Source of the DNA: Clostridia bacterium
Lineage (GTDB): Bacteria; Bacillota; Clostridia; Oscillospirales; Acutalibacteraceae
Direction: 5' to 3'
Length of the DNA: 64,000 bases
Assembly (NCBI GenBank): GCA_017440965.1
Contig: JAFSGH010000009.1
Location: forward strand, 1 to 64,000
This document shows, in pieces, positions 1 to 9,662 of this stretch. The position numbers were made by a program, and so were the translations under genes. The first letter of the stretch is position 1. The number at the start of each line of letters is the position of its first letter. Under the pieces are notes generated by a model that did not search any database, had not been told where the DNA came from, and saw only the letters and a program-made list of their open reading frames with translations.

Positions 1-56
1 TGACATAGAAAAAACCTCCCTTAAAATCAGTGGTGAAGACACCTCTAATTTCAAAG

Positions 57-88
57 GCCTTTTTGTTAACGAAAGTTAACAAAAAGGC
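57..88. other. 14-bp perfect hairpin with GAAA loop
   Basis: Arms gcctttttgttaac and gttaacaaaaaggc pair perfectly around a GAAA tetraloop. There is no clear T-tract on either side, so it may be the 3' end structure of a gene left of the window, but this cannot be decided here. Confidence 0.5.
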
Positions 89-133
89 GCACATTTTATT
101 CTGTATGTCAAGTGTTTTTTTGAAAAAAGTTAC

Positions 134-173
134 AAAAAAAACCGAACCTCACAACATTGTGAAACTCGGTTTT
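134..173 (-). terminator. Rho-independent terminator after the lipoprotein gene
   Basis: On the minus strand a 17-bp stem with a few G-T wobbles (aaaaccga...tcggtttt) and a tiny loop is followed by a run of T. It lies about 60 nt past the stop of the gene at 233-868. Confidence 0.7.
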
Positions 174-189
174 CCTTAACTTAATGACA

Positions 190-236
190 TTGAGATTGGG
201 GGTAGGGGGTTGACAAATCGTAAGATTTTTTCTTAT
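190..236 (-). repeat. Dispersed C-rich intergenic repeat, partial copy
   Basis: Read on the minus strand this matches the left part of the repeat at 30711-30818, including the segment taagaaaaaatcttacgatt and the C-run followed by aatct. It overlaps the stop codon of the gene at 233-868. Confidence 0.6.
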
Positions 237-868
237 TTTTGTATGTCTGCTTCATTGCAAAGCTTTTCAATCATATCATCATATTTCTTTGCGATTGCTG
301 CTTTTCGTGCGGCGCTATAATTTTCCTCTTGCGTACCGAAGTTTTCAAGACAAGCATTGATTTCTTCTCCCGTCGGAGCAAGCTCCTTTTCACCGAGAAT
401 GTTTTTAAGCTCCATAACTCCCGTATCAATATAGTAAGTGTAAAAGGTATCCATATCAATAGTTTTTAACCCTATCGCACCGCTTTTATCCTGACTGTTA
501 AAATTCTCTGCCCTTTGGCGTAAACCAATGAATGAAATGTCATCATAAATTCCGTTTTCTCTGCAAAGAACAAGCTGAATCTTAGCTTTTACACATTCAC
601 TAAAGGCTCTGTCTTCAAGATCTTTTTCTGGAGTTATTCCGTTAAATTCCGTCCGCCAGAAATCCTCATCAACCTTGGCATCAAAATCAGAGATATAATA
701 ATTTATAATATCTGCCCTTTTGCGGTCTTTGAAATATTCAAACTCCTCCTGTGTTATCATTTCACCGTTGACAACAGCTACCGTTGTGACTACCTCGTCC
801 CCGACACACGAACACAATAGAAATAAAAAAATTGAAAATAAAATCAAAATGGTGCGGACTGTTTTCAT
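233..868 (-). CDS. SurA/PrsA N-terminal-like lipoprotein (211 aa)
   Basis: Probable exported lipoprotein with foldase-type folding-helper architecture. Residues 1-21 form a hydrophobic leader ending in an LCSC lipobox with Cys21 as the likely lipidated residue. The following VVNGEMITQEEF stretch is the typical start of SurA/PrsA N-terminal chaperone domains. No parvulin PPIase domain follows, so the protein is shorter than PrsA (about 280-300 aa) and would act by chaperoning rather than catalysis, if at all. The start is fixed by a GGAGGTGAG ribosome site just upstream. It is monocistronic with its own terminator. The function is an inference from the family; the substrate is unknown. Confidence 0.7.
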   Translation of the reverse strand: MKTVRTILILFSIFLFLLCSCVGDEVVTTVAVVNGEMITQEEFEYFKDRKRADIINYYISDFDAKVDEDFWRTEFNGITPEKDLEDRAFSECVKAKIQLVLCRENGIYDDISFIGLRQRAENFNSQDKSGAIGLKTIDMDTFYTYYIDTGVMELKNILGEKELAPTGEEINACLENFGTQEENYSAARKAAIAKKYDDMIEKLCNEADIQK

Positions 869-956
869 AGGCTCACCTCCTGCCGAAATTATATATCACA
901 GTTCCGACAATTGTCAACAACGATGATTGAAGCAAAAATCTCATTTTATTAAAATA

Positions 957-1117
957 TACATTGTGAGCATTGGTGCAAATATCAATGAATCAAATTACGG
1001 ACAAAGACCTGCTGATTTTATTTCTAAAATGCATATTGCACTGAAAGAAACTGCTGAAACAGAGAATTGGATAAGGCTTCTTTATATGTCAGAATATTTA
1101 GATGAGAAAATGCATAA
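957..1117 (+). pseudogene. Remnant of a four-helix-bundle (S23/IVP-like) protein gene
   Basis: The reading frame here encodes IVSIGANINESNYGQ, FISKMHIALKETAET and WIRLLYMSEYLDE. These are recognisable pieces of the four-helix-bundle protein family related to 23S rRNA intervening-sequence proteins. The family is about 115-125 aa. The N-terminal third is missing and there is no start codon with a ribosome site, so this is read as a decayed fragment. The rest of 869-1182 shows nothing else I can support. Confidence 0.6.
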
Positions 1118-1182
1118 CTCGTTGATTTTTTTCTTTGTGTACCATTCATGTCATTATAATTAACCGTCCGTGTCTGTTTTGG

Positions 1183-1211
1183 TTGACATTCATTATTTTG
1201 TTTATTATATT
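1183..1211 (+). promoter_or_regulatory. Sigma-A type promoter for the giant surface protein
   Basis: TTGACA at 1183-1188, 17-nt spacer, TATATT at 1206-1211. The start codon at 1253 is preceded by AGGAGGA. Confidence 0.75.
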
Positions 1212-1252
1212 ATAATTTGGTATAATAAACCAAAACTACAGGAGGAATTATT

Positions 1253-4200
1253 ATGAAAAGCTTTCTGAAGAAGTTTACCGCAATCGTTCTGACGGCACTG
1301 ATGTTAGTTTCATCCGTTCCCGTTATGCAGCTTGCGGGTATTCAGACCGATTCAACTGAAAGTCTTGTTCCCAATGCAAATGCTGCATATAACGGACTTT
1401 CAAGCTACAGTGCGACGGCTGCGGTTGAATGGGCAAAGGCGCACTGGAATGAGGTAGACTCCGTTTTATGGGGTACTAACTATTGGGATAACGGCGGAGA
1501 CTGTGCAAACTTCGTTTCCCAGTGTATCTATATGGGCGGTCTTGATCAGACGCCTTCATGGAACCATGCAGGTTATCTTGCTCATTTCTCAGGTAACAGC
1601 AGCGGCTCCTTTATCAGAGCACAGGGACTTCACGATTATGTTGTAAGTCTCGGCGCAACATCAATAAATAACCCTTCTGCTTCACAGATAAGCGTCGGTG
1701 ACCTTATGTTCTACAGTGAAGTAGGCTATTCAAGAATGACACACAGTGCAATCGTTGTTGACATTGTAGACGGTGTTCCGATCATTGCAGCTCACTCGGT
1801 AAGAGAAAACGGTGTGCCTAAAAAGTATGTAACAACAAAAGATACAGACTGGCATCTCGGCTTTCTTCCCTCAAGAACCTATCTTGTAAAGATGTACGGC
1901 GATCTTTGCTCTGCAGAGAATCCCAGAAGCTTTGATGTTTATACTGCAGCAGGCGGAGATCTCAGACTTTATAACGGTACATCCTCCTCAAGCGGTTACA
2001 ACACAAAGTTCCTTTCAGGTGAATATGTACATGTATACAGCACCGTATATGCAAACGGCTATACCTGGGGTTATGCATATCGCTACGGCTATTGGGGCTG
2101 GATAAAGCTTAATTCTCTTAATTACCAGCGTCATGTTGACTCCTATGTGCCCTCACATATCTTCGGTGAATGGCAGCTTGCAAAGGCTGCGACCTGCGTT
2201 TCCTCGGGACTTGAAGAGCGTATCTGCTCCCGTTGCGGTTACACAGAGACCAGAGGAACATCTGGCGAGCATGTCGTGACAAAGCACGCAACCTGTCTTG
2301 AAGGCGGCTTCTGTGATCTTTGTGCTGCTCAGGTCGAGGCTCCTCTCGGTCACAGTGCAGGAAGCTGGGTAACAACAAAGGAGCCCACCTGCCTTGAAGA
2401 AGGTGCACAGCAGAAATCCTGTACAAGATGCGATGCCGTGGTTGAAACAGGCGTTATTTCCGCTCTCGGACATAATTATACCCATGTAAGCACGGCTCCC
2501 TCCTGCACCGAAAACGGAACAGCTATTTACAAGTGCACACGCTGTTCTCATCAGAAGCTTAATTACATAAGCGATTCAAATACATGGACCGACTGGACAA
2601 CAGAGGTCCGCACAGATATTCCTTCCGATAAAGTACAGACAAAAACTCAGTACAGATACAGAGATCAGTCATTTGATTCAGGCTCAGCACCTACCGTTGA
2701 CGGTTGGACTACATATTCCACAACGGAAAATGTAAGCGACTGGACTTCCTGGAGTAATTCACCCGAATCCTCAAGCGTTTTGAATTCATATGCAAAATAT
2801 GATTCAGAAACAAGATATATCGATCCTACATATAAGACAGTATATGTATATTTCCATTACTGTAACAGTGCAGGAACATATTATGCAAACTGTGTTTATG
2901 ACAACTGTGTAAATTACCACGAAACAACCTTTGACAGTCAATTGACTGAAAAAGTGGCAAATACCTACGGATCAGGCTATTATTATAAGTCCTCAACGGC
3001 ATGTCCTCACGGTTGTACAAAGTGGTATATCGGCACGGATTATACAGGAGCTAATTCAACAAGAGTTGTTGAGGCTACTCCCGGATATACACAGTACAGA
3101 TACAGATACTATACATATACATATCATTATTACCGTTGGAGCGATTGGTCTGCATGGTCAGATTCTTATATCTCCGGCTCACAGACAAGAGATGTCGAAA
3201 CAAGAACTCTTTATAAGTACGATCTTGCTGCATACGGTCACGATTTCTCTGTTTCCGATACTGCAACAAAGGTGGCTCCCACCTGTACAGAGCCCGGCTA
3301 TGAAGGAAAGATCTGTTCACGCTGCGGTGTTGCATCTCCCGAAACTACTGTTCTTTCTCCTTTAGGGCATAATATGGGTGAATGGTATTATGTGGGAATG
3401 AATCCCGATGCACCCAATTGGAGAGTTGAAAGACGCGATTGCCAGAGAACAGGCTGCGGCTATTATGAGCTCTGGAGCCATAATATTTTCTATGATTATG
3501 ATACAACTGTTGCACCTACCTGTACAGAAGAGGGTTATGAGCGTTTTGTAAGTACAAGCGGTGATGTTCTGAGATTTTATATCAAAGAGCCTCTCGGTCA
3601 CGAAAGCGACAATGAATGGATCATGACAAAGGCTCCCACCTGTGAGGAAGCAGGTGTGCTTGAGAGCAAGTGCGTAAGACACGATGACGGAGCTACCTGT
3701 GATAAGGTATTTACCGATGATATCGCTCCCCTCGGTCACACAGAGGAAATTATCCCCGCAATTGAAGCAACATGTACCGATATCGGTTATACTGAAGGCG
3801 TAAAATGCTCAGTATGTCAGAAGGTTCTCACTTCTCCCGAAGAAATCGAAGCTCTCGGTCATCTTCGCACGGATAAAAACGGTAACGAGCCCTGGGTGAT
3901 CATCAGTGAGCCCTCCTGCGGTGTAAACGGCGTTAAGCGTCTTTATTGCCAGAGAGAAACCTGCGAAGCTGATGAAAACGGCAATGCAGTTTTGTGTAAT
4001 GCTCTTATAGAGGAGATCATTACTCCCGCCCTTTCTCCCGAGTGGTATGTTTCCGAAAGAATAGAGCCTTCATGTATCGAAACAGGTCTTGTAACATTCA
4101 GCTGTAAGACCTGCGAGAAGGAAGGAAAGGTACATACCTTCTCAGATATTCTTGAGAAAACAGATCATACCTGGCCCGAGTGGACAGATACTGTAGTTGC

Positions 4201-7200
4201 AAGTGAGGATATCTGTGTTATCACTCACCGTGAATGTCAGGTCTGCGGTGAATCGGAAGAATATACAAAGTTCAACAGCCACGACTTCGAGGTCATTACT
4301 CTTGAGGGCGAATGTGTTGACGGAGAAAAGCATATCTGTAAAAACTGCGGATATGAAAAGAATATTTCTGATGCCCTTTCCCACGAAATGGGCGACTGGT
4401 ATGTAGTTACTCCCGCATCCTGTACAGAAGAGGGTACAGAGCAGAGAGACTGTGCTAAGGGAGATTACAGCGAGCAGAGAGTAATTCCCGCTCACGGACA
4501 CGATTGGGAGGAAACAGAAAATACATCTGCTACCTGTACTGAATGGGGACACATAGTATATGTCTGCAAGAATGACAGCACTCATACATATGAGCTTCAG
4601 ACTGATATGCCCACAGGTCATAATTTCTCTGAAAAAATAGCAGATGACAGCCATCTTAAGACTCCTGCAAATTGCACAGAGTCTGCAAGATACTATTATG
4701 ACTGTACTGTCTGCGATGCAATAGGTAACGAATCATATTTCAGCGGTGATCCTCTCGGTCACGATATGGGAAAATTCGAATCAAATGACGATGCAACCCA
4801 TACAAAGGAATGTCAGAGAGATAACGGCTGTACATATTCCGAAACAGAAGACTGTAAGTTCGGTGACTGGTATACGGTAACAGAGCCTACCTGTACAGCA
4901 GAAGGCGAGCAGGAGAGAGCTTGTACCGAATGCGGATATAAGGAAACAGCACCTCTTACAGTTGTAGCACACACAGAGGGTGAAAAGGTTAAGGAAAGCA
5001 TTACCGGGCCCACCTGCACAGAGGACGGAAAATATGACGAGGTCGTTTACTGTACAGAATGCGGTAAAGAGCTTTCAAGAAAAGAAGTTTCAATTCCCGC
5101 AACAGATCACGACTGGGGCGAATGGGAGACAGCAATTCCCGCAAAGTGCGAGGAGGAAGGTCTTGAAAGAAGAGTCTGCAAGAACGATCCTTCCCATATT
5201 GAGGAAAATACACTTCCCGCAACAGATCATGCTTGGAAATTATCCGAATCTGTTGATCCTACCTGTACAGAATGGGGATATGACATCTATGTGTGCGAAA
5301 ATGACAGCTCACATACATACAGTGAAAAGACAAAAGAGCCGATAGCTCACAATTTCAATGAGATGCTTCCTGATGAAGCACATCTTAAGACTCCCGCAAG
5401 CTGTACTGTTCCCGCTGAGTATTATTTTGATTGTACCGATTGCGACGCAATAGGAAATGAATCATATTTCAGCGGTGATCCTCTCGGTCACGATATGGGT
5501 AAATTCGAATCAAATGACGATGCAACCCATACAAAGGTATGTCAGAGAGATAACGGCTGTACATATTCCGAAACAGAAGACTGTAAGTTCGGTGACTGGT
5601 ATACGGTAACAGAGCCTACCTGCACAGCTGAAGGCGAGCAGGAGAGAGCTTGTACCGAATGCGAATATAAGGAAAAAGCACCTCTTACAGTTGTAGCGCA
5701 CACAGAGGGTGAAAAGGTTAAGGAAAACATTACCGAGCCCACCTGTACAGAGGACGGAAAATATGATGAGGTCGTTTACTGCACAGAGTGCGATAAAGAG
5801 CTTTCAAGAAAAGAAGTTTCAATTCCCGCAACAGACCACGATTGGGGCGAATGGACTACAGTTATTCCCGCAGGCTGTGAAGAGGAGGGACTCGAAAGAA
5901 GAGTTTGTAAGAACGACGCTTCTCATACAGAGGAAAATGCACTTCCCGCAACAGACCACAACTGGGGCGAATGGACTACAGTTACTCCCGCAGGCTGTGA
6001 AGAGGAAGGACTCGAAAGAAGAGTTTGTAAGAACGATGCTTCTCATACAGAGGAAAATGTACTTCCCGCAACAGACCATGATTGGGATGAAGGTACCGTA
6101 ACAACTGAGCCCACCTGTAACGAAAAGGGCGAAAAGACCTATATCTGTAATAATAACAGCGAGCATACTTATAAAGAGGAAATCGCTGTAAATAAGGATA
6201 ATCACATCAGTGAGACTTATATAAAGGAAGATAAGGCTCCCACCTGTGAGGAAGCAGGCTACACAGGAAATACCTACTGTGCAGGCTGTGACGAAAAGCT
6301 TTCAGAGGGCACAGAAATTTCTGCTCACGGTCACGATTACAAGCTTATTACCGAAAAGAGTAAGGCACCCGATTACGGTGTAAGCGGTTATGATTATTAT
6401 GAATGCTCTTATGATGCATCTCATAATTACAAAGAGGAGATCGCTGCTCTTGTTAAGAATGAATACACCGCAACATTTATTGTAACAGCTCCCTTCTTTG
6501 CTGAGGATAAGGTTGTCGGCAAGGTAGTATTCCAGCAGGGTGACAGATACATAAACGAGCCTGCTGTAGAAAAGTATGATAACTATATTTTCTCCTGGGA
6601 CGAATATGAGCTTAAGGATGAAGATATTGTAATCTACGGAAGATATACCGAGATCGAGGTTGATGAGGTAAGTCCTATAGTTCCCTCAAAGACTGCAACC
6701 GCAAAGGACGGTATCGTTACGATTACTCTCGGTGCAACTGCCGAAACAAGAAAGGTTCAGATACTTGCCGAGGATACAAGAGATGTTGATGTCATTCTTG
6801 TGCTTGACCAGTCGGGAAGTATGGCAGAAACACTTTCAGGCTCAAAGAGCACAAAGCGTGATGCACTTGTTGATTGCGCTAATGAATTTGTAAATAAGAT
6901 CTACGAAAATGCTGTCAAGACAGGTGCCGATCACAGAGTAGCTGTTGTAGGCTTTGCATATTCGGAATATAACGGCGGTAATTACAAGAATACCGGAATG
7001 CTTGCAAGTGCAAACGGCAGAATCATCAATTATAAGAATCTTAAGACAGCGGACTATCAGACTGCACTTCTTCCCATAGCAGACGGCAATAAGATCAACA
7101 GCAGTATCACAAACGGCATCAATTCCGTTGTTGCTGAGGGTGCAACAGCTGCACATCTCGGTCTTGAAATGGCAAACAATATCTTTGCCGTAACTCCCAA

Positions 7201-9271
7201 GGAGGATGACCGCGACAGAATAGTAATATTCATCACAGACGGTACACCCACATCCTGGGGTGAAACTACTTCTCTTGTTGACGAGGTTGCCGCAAAGGCA
7301 ATAACAGAGGCTGATGAGCTTAAGAATTCTCACGGGGCTACCGTTTACAGTGTAGGTGTGCATTCAGCTTGTGATCCCTCAGCTGAATTCACTTCAGCTT
7401 CAAACGGCATTACCACCGACAGAAACGGCAACTTCAAGTCCTATGACTTCAACAGATTCCTTCATGCAGTATCTTCAAACTATCCCGATGCAAAGGAAAT
7501 GAAGGTATCAGGTCTCGGCGAGGGCTCAAAGCAGAGCGGATACTATTTCGGCGTAACCGATACAGATAAGCTCAGCAATATTTTCTCAAAGATACTTTTA
7601 AGCAAGGTATATGAGATAGTGTCCTTTGACAAGGTCACACTTTTCGATACCCTTACTAAGGAATTCACTCTTACTCTTGAGCAGGAAGCTGAAATGAGAG
7701 ATCATCTCATCAGGGAAAAGGGTGTAAACGATGAGGATATCACCGTTACAAGAAATGCTGACGGAACAACATATATCAGAATCGAAAATGTAAGAACCGA
7801 AAAGGTTTATAATGCAGATTCAACAAGCTATTATAAAGCAAGCGTATCCTTCAATGTATCTGCTGACTGGGATTCCTTGGGACTTGGCGGCAATATCGCC
7901 ACAAATACCGATGACGCAGGAATTGAGATCAACGGCAGTAAGACGGATTCCTTCGAGATTCCCGTTGTTACACTTGAGGAAAACAGAAACCTTGTTGTAT
8001 TCACAATAGACGGAGTCGTTTACAGAATCGACGAAGTAAATATGGGTGAATTAATAGTAGTTCCCGAAAATGCAGATGTTGTATGGTCAGTTCCCGACGG
8101 TGCGGTCGTGGAAAACGAATACACCGTATTTGAGGCAAATGCATCCGATATTACAGAATATACTGTAACATGGAAATCAGAGAATTCCGAGGTCGTTGAG
8201 ACCTACTTCTGCGGAGATATAATAAGCATCCCCGAGGCAGCAGAAAAGGACGGCTACACCTTCTTGAGATGGTCACCCTCTGTTCCTTCCGCAATGCCTG
8301 CTCAGAATATTACATTTACAGCAGTTTATACCTATGATCATACTCACAGCTATACCGTAAGTGCTGTTTACGGTGAATGTCAGGACGGCATCACATCTGT
8401 TTACAGCTGCGCCTGCGGTGATTCATATGAAGAAACTGCAGCTGCCACAGAGCACAGCTACAGAGCGGTTTGTGAAAAAACCGATAATGCAACACGCATC
8501 GACAGTATCGTATGTGCAAATTGCGGTAAGCATAATTCTCAGAGTCTTACTTATAAGGTAAGCTACAAGGAAAACAGAAGATCCTATGTGCTTGATCTGA
8601 CTCTTTATGAGAATGAAGTAACAGTTCAGCCTGACGGAACACTTCAGATAAGATTCTATCTCGGTGAAGATATAGATAAGAACTTTACTGTTTACCGTAT
8701 CAGTGAAGACGGCAGAATGACCACCTACAGTCCCAAAAAGGAAAACGGTTACCTCATTTTTGATGCAGATCATTTCAGTATCTATATTATAGGTGAGATA
8801 GATCCCGCAACTAACGAGCCTTATTTCCTTGTTTCTTATAATGAAGCTCTCTGTGCGCTTAACGGTCACAGCTATGATGCTGCAGTAACTGCTCCTACCT
8901 GCACAGAAAACGGTTACACAGAATATGTCTGCAGCAGATGTAACGATACTTACCGTGCTGACGAGACTGCAATGCTCGGTCACGATTTCGGCGAATATGC
9001 GGTAGTAAGAGAAGCAACCTGCACAAAGACCGGACTTCTTCAGGCAAAATGCTCACGCTGTAGTGCAGTTGACAATAAGGATATTGAGCTTAAGGCTCAT
9101 ACCTATGATGAAGACGGCTTCTGCACAGAATGCGGCAGAGAGATCAACAGATGTCCTCACATCTGCCATAAGGACAATATCTTTGCAAGGATCGTATGGA
9201 CTATAATTATCACTATCTGTGAATTCTTCCATATCGCTGCAACCTGCTCCTGCGGTGAGGCACACTATTGA
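1253..9271 (+). CDS. Giant secreted surface protein: amidase, SH3-like, Cys-repeat stalk, VWA (2672 aa)
   Basis: A signal peptide occupies residues 1-44 (cut near NANA). Residues 45-200 resemble the Amidase_6 putative cell-wall amidase domain, with Cys84 in GGDCANFVSQC and His164 in THSAIVVD as likely catalytic residues. An SH3-like segment follows (about 212-285). From about 297 to 1740 runs a stalk of over thirty repeats of the type APTCTEEGY, CSRCG, LGHDWGEW, interrupted around 440-650 by a Trp/Tyr-rich part with YRYRDQ motifs. A VWA domain (about 1840-2120) carries a complete MIDAS start, DQSGS at 1852-1856, plus ITDGTP near 1995. An InlB-type beta segment (about 2270) and more Cys repeats lead to a C-terminus CHK, hydrophobic helix, CSCGEAHY. 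There is no LPXTG motif. Likely a wall-remodelling or adhesion protein; binding partners are unknown. It has a strong promoter and its own terminator. Confidence 0.85.
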   Translation: MKSFLKKFTAIVLTALMLVSSVPVMQLAGIQTDSTESLVPNANAAYNGLSSYSATAAVEWAKAHWNEVDSVLWGTNYWDNGGDCANFVSQCIYMGGLDQTPSWNHAGYLAHFSGNSSGSFIRAQGLHDYVVSLGATSINNPSASQISVGDLMFYSEVGYSRMTHSAIVVDIVDGVPIIAAHSVRENGVPKKYVTTKDTDWHLGFLPSRTYLVKMYGDLCSAENPRSFDVYTAAGGDLRLYNGTSSSSGYNTKFLSGEYVHVYSTVYANGYTWGYAYRYGYWGWIKLNSLNYQRHVDSYVPSHIFGEWQLAKAATCVSSGLEERICSRCGYTETRGTSGEHVVTKHATCLEGGFCDLCAAQVEAPLGHSAGSWVTTKEPTCLEEGAQQKSCTRCDAVVETGVISALGHNYTHVSTAPSCTENGTAIYKCTRCSHQKLNYISDSNTWTDWTTEVRTDIPSDKVQTKTQYRYRDQSFDSGSAPTVDGWTTYSTTENVSDWTSWSNSPESSSVLNSYAKYDSETRYIDPTYKTVYVYFHYCNSAGTYYANCVYDNCVNYHETTFDSQLTEKVANTYGSGYYYKSSTACPHGCTKWYIGTDYTGANSTRVVEATPGYTQYRYRYYTYTYHYYRWSDWSAWSDSYISGSQTRDVETRTLYKYDLAAYGHDFSVSDTATKVAPTCTEPGYEGKICSRCGVASPETTVLSPLGHNMGEWYYVGMNPDAPNWRVERRDCQRTGCGYYELWSHNIFYDYDTTVAPTCTEEGYERFVSTSGDVLRFYIKEPLGHESDNEWIMTKAPTCEEAGVLESKCVRHDDGATCDKVFTDDIAPLGHTEEIIPAIEATCTDIGYTEGVKCSVCQKVLTSPEEIEALGHLRTDKNGNEPWVIISEPSCGVNGVKRLYCQRETCEADENGNAVLCNALIEEIITPALSPEWYVSERIEPSCIETGLVTFSCKTCEKEGKVHTFSDILEKTDHTWPEWTDTVVASEDICVITHRECQVCGESEEYTKFNSHDFEVITLEGECVDGEKHICKNCGYEKNISDALSHEMGDWYVVTPASCTEEGTEQRDCAKGDYSEQRVIPAHGHDWEETENTSATCTEWGHIVYVCKNDSTHTYELQTDMPTGHNFSEKIADDSHLKTPANCTESARYYYDCTVCDAIGNESYFSGDPLGHDMGKFESNDDATHTKECQRDNGCTYSETEDCKFGDWYTVTEPTCTAEGEQERACTECGYKETAPLTVVAHTEGEKVKESITGPTCTEDGKYDEVVYCTECGKELSRKEVSIPATDHDWGEWETAIPAKCEEEGLERRVCKNDPSHIEENTLPATDHAWKLSESVDPTCTEWGYDIYVCENDSSHTYSEKTKEPIAHNFNEMLPDEAHLKTPASCTVPAEYYFDCTDCDAIGNESYFSGDPLGHDMGKFESNDDATHTKVCQRDNGCTYSETEDCKFGDWYTVTEPTCTAEGEQERACTECEYKEKAPLTVVAHTEGEKVKENITEPTCTEDGKYDEVVYCTECDKELSRKEVSIPATDHDWGEWTTVIPAGCEEEGLERRVCKNDASHTEENALPATDHNWGEWTTVTPAGCEEEGLERRVCKNDASHTEENVLPATDHDWDEGTVTTEPTCNEKGEKTYICNNNSEHTYKEEIAVNKDNHISETYIKEDKAPTCEEAGYTGNTYCAGCDEKLSEGTEISAHGHDYKLITEKSKAPDYGVSGYDYYECSYDASHNYKEEIAALVKNEYTATFIVTAPFFAEDKVVGKVVFQQGDRYINEPAVEKYDNYIFSWDEYELKDEDIVIYGRYTEIEVDEVSPIVPSKTATAKDGIVTITLGATAETRKVQILAEDTRDVDVILVLDQSGSMAETLSGSKSTKRDALVDCANEFVNKIYENAVKTGADHRVAVVGFAYSEYNGGNYKNTGMLASANGRIINYKNLKTADYQTALLPIADGNKINSSITNGINSVVAEGATAAHLGLEMANNIFAVTPKEDDRDRIVIFITDGTPTSWGETTSLVDEVAAKAITEADELKNSHGATVYSVGVHSACDPSAEFTSASNGITTDRNGNFKSYDFNRFLHAVSSNYPDAKEMKVSGLGEGSKQSGYYFGVTDTDKLSNIFSKILLSKVYEIVSFDKVTLFDTLTKEFTLTLEQEAEMRDHLIREKGVNDEDITVTRNADGTTYIRIENVRTEKVYNADSTSYYKASVSFNVSADWDSLGLGGNIATNTDDAGIEINGSKTDSFEIPVVTLEENRNLVVFTIDGVVYRIDEVNMGELIVVPENADVVWSVPDGAVVENEYTVFEANASDITEYTVTWKSENSEVVETYFCGDIISIPEAAEKDGYTFLRWSPSVPSAMPAQNITFTAVYTYDHTHSYTVSAVYGECQDGITSVYSCACGDSYEETAAATEHSYRAVCEKTDNATRIDSIVCANCGKHNSQSLTYKVSYKENRRSYVLDLTLYENEVTVQPDGTLQIRFYLGEDIDKNFTVYRISEDGRMTTYSPKKENGYLIFDADHFSIYIIGEIDPATNEPYFLVSYNEALCALNGHSYDAAVTAPTCTENGYTEYVCSRCNDTYRADETAMLGHDFGEYAVVREATCTKTGLLQAKCSRCSAVDNKDIELKAHTYDEDGFCTECGREINRCPHICHKDNIFARIVWTIIITICEFFHIAATCSCGEAHY
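4728..5115 (+). repeat. Internal duplication in the giant protein, copy A
   Basis: Nearly identical to 5457-5844 at an offset of 729 bp (243 residues), with about ten differences, far less divergence than between neighbouring Cys repeats. It suggests recent in-frame duplication inside the stalk. Confidence 0.8.
5457..5844 (+). repeat. Internal duplication in the giant protein, copy B
   Basis: Second copy of 4728-5115. It is directly followed by two 120-bp tandem units (about 5838-6077) that encode the PAGCEEEGLERRVCKND type repeat almost identically. Confidence 0.8.
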
Positions 9272-9312
9272 TAATACTTTAGCATAAGCTATAGTGGCAT
9301 AATAAAACAAAA

Positions 9313-9351
9313 CAGGGACAGCATCCGAGCGGGTGCTGTCCCTGAGTTTTT
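9313..9351 (+). terminator. Terminator of the giant surface protein gene
   Basis: An 11-bp stem cagggacagca / tgctgtccctg is followed by a T-rich tail, 40 nt after the stop codon. Confidence 0.85.
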
Positions 9352-9394
9352 ATGTGGTCTTCTGATTATTGTTTGCCTGTGATTCTGACTTCTC

Positions 9395-9570
9395 ACATAA
9401 ATCACGGCGAAGCCGTGTGTATCATCCGCAACTTGTTGCGGTATATCATCAACACGAAGTGTTGTATCTCATCAAGCCGCAGTTATGCAGCCTTCGGCTG
9501 ATGATATGCGCCTGCGGCGATGATATACACGCTGACGCGTGATGATATGCCAAGCCTGCGGCTTGGATAA
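9395..9570. repeat. Connector-hairpin array 1
   Basis: A series of short perfect hairpins with 2-3 nt loops (for example cacggc-gaa-gccgtg, cgcaac-tt-gttgcg, aacac-gaa-gtgtt, caagcc-tg-cggcttg). They are joined by a near-constant connector, gtatatcatc in the left half and its reverse complement gatgatatac in the right half. Stem sequences differ while connectors stay constant. The half-to-half inversion lets the whole array fold into one multi-branched structure. No open reading frame is supported here. Confidence 0.75.
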
Positions 9571-9604
9571 AAAAAGAACGAAGTTTTCACGTCGTTCTTT
9601 TTTT
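9570..9604. terminator. Hairpin with T-run at the end of array 1
   Basis: aaagaacga / tcgttcttt stem flanked by A-run and T-run, so it could terminate in either direction. It sits between the two hairpin arrays. Confidence 0.55.
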
Positions 9605-9662
9605 GTCTATGGACTACAAAAAAGATATTTTCGCTGTTTTTGCGTATGAATTTGAACCCTTG

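Noticed and set aside
3075..6205. Long antisense frames in the Cys-repeat region
   Set aside because: They arise from the biased, repeated codon pattern of the giant gene. They have no ribosome sites and no recognisable domains.
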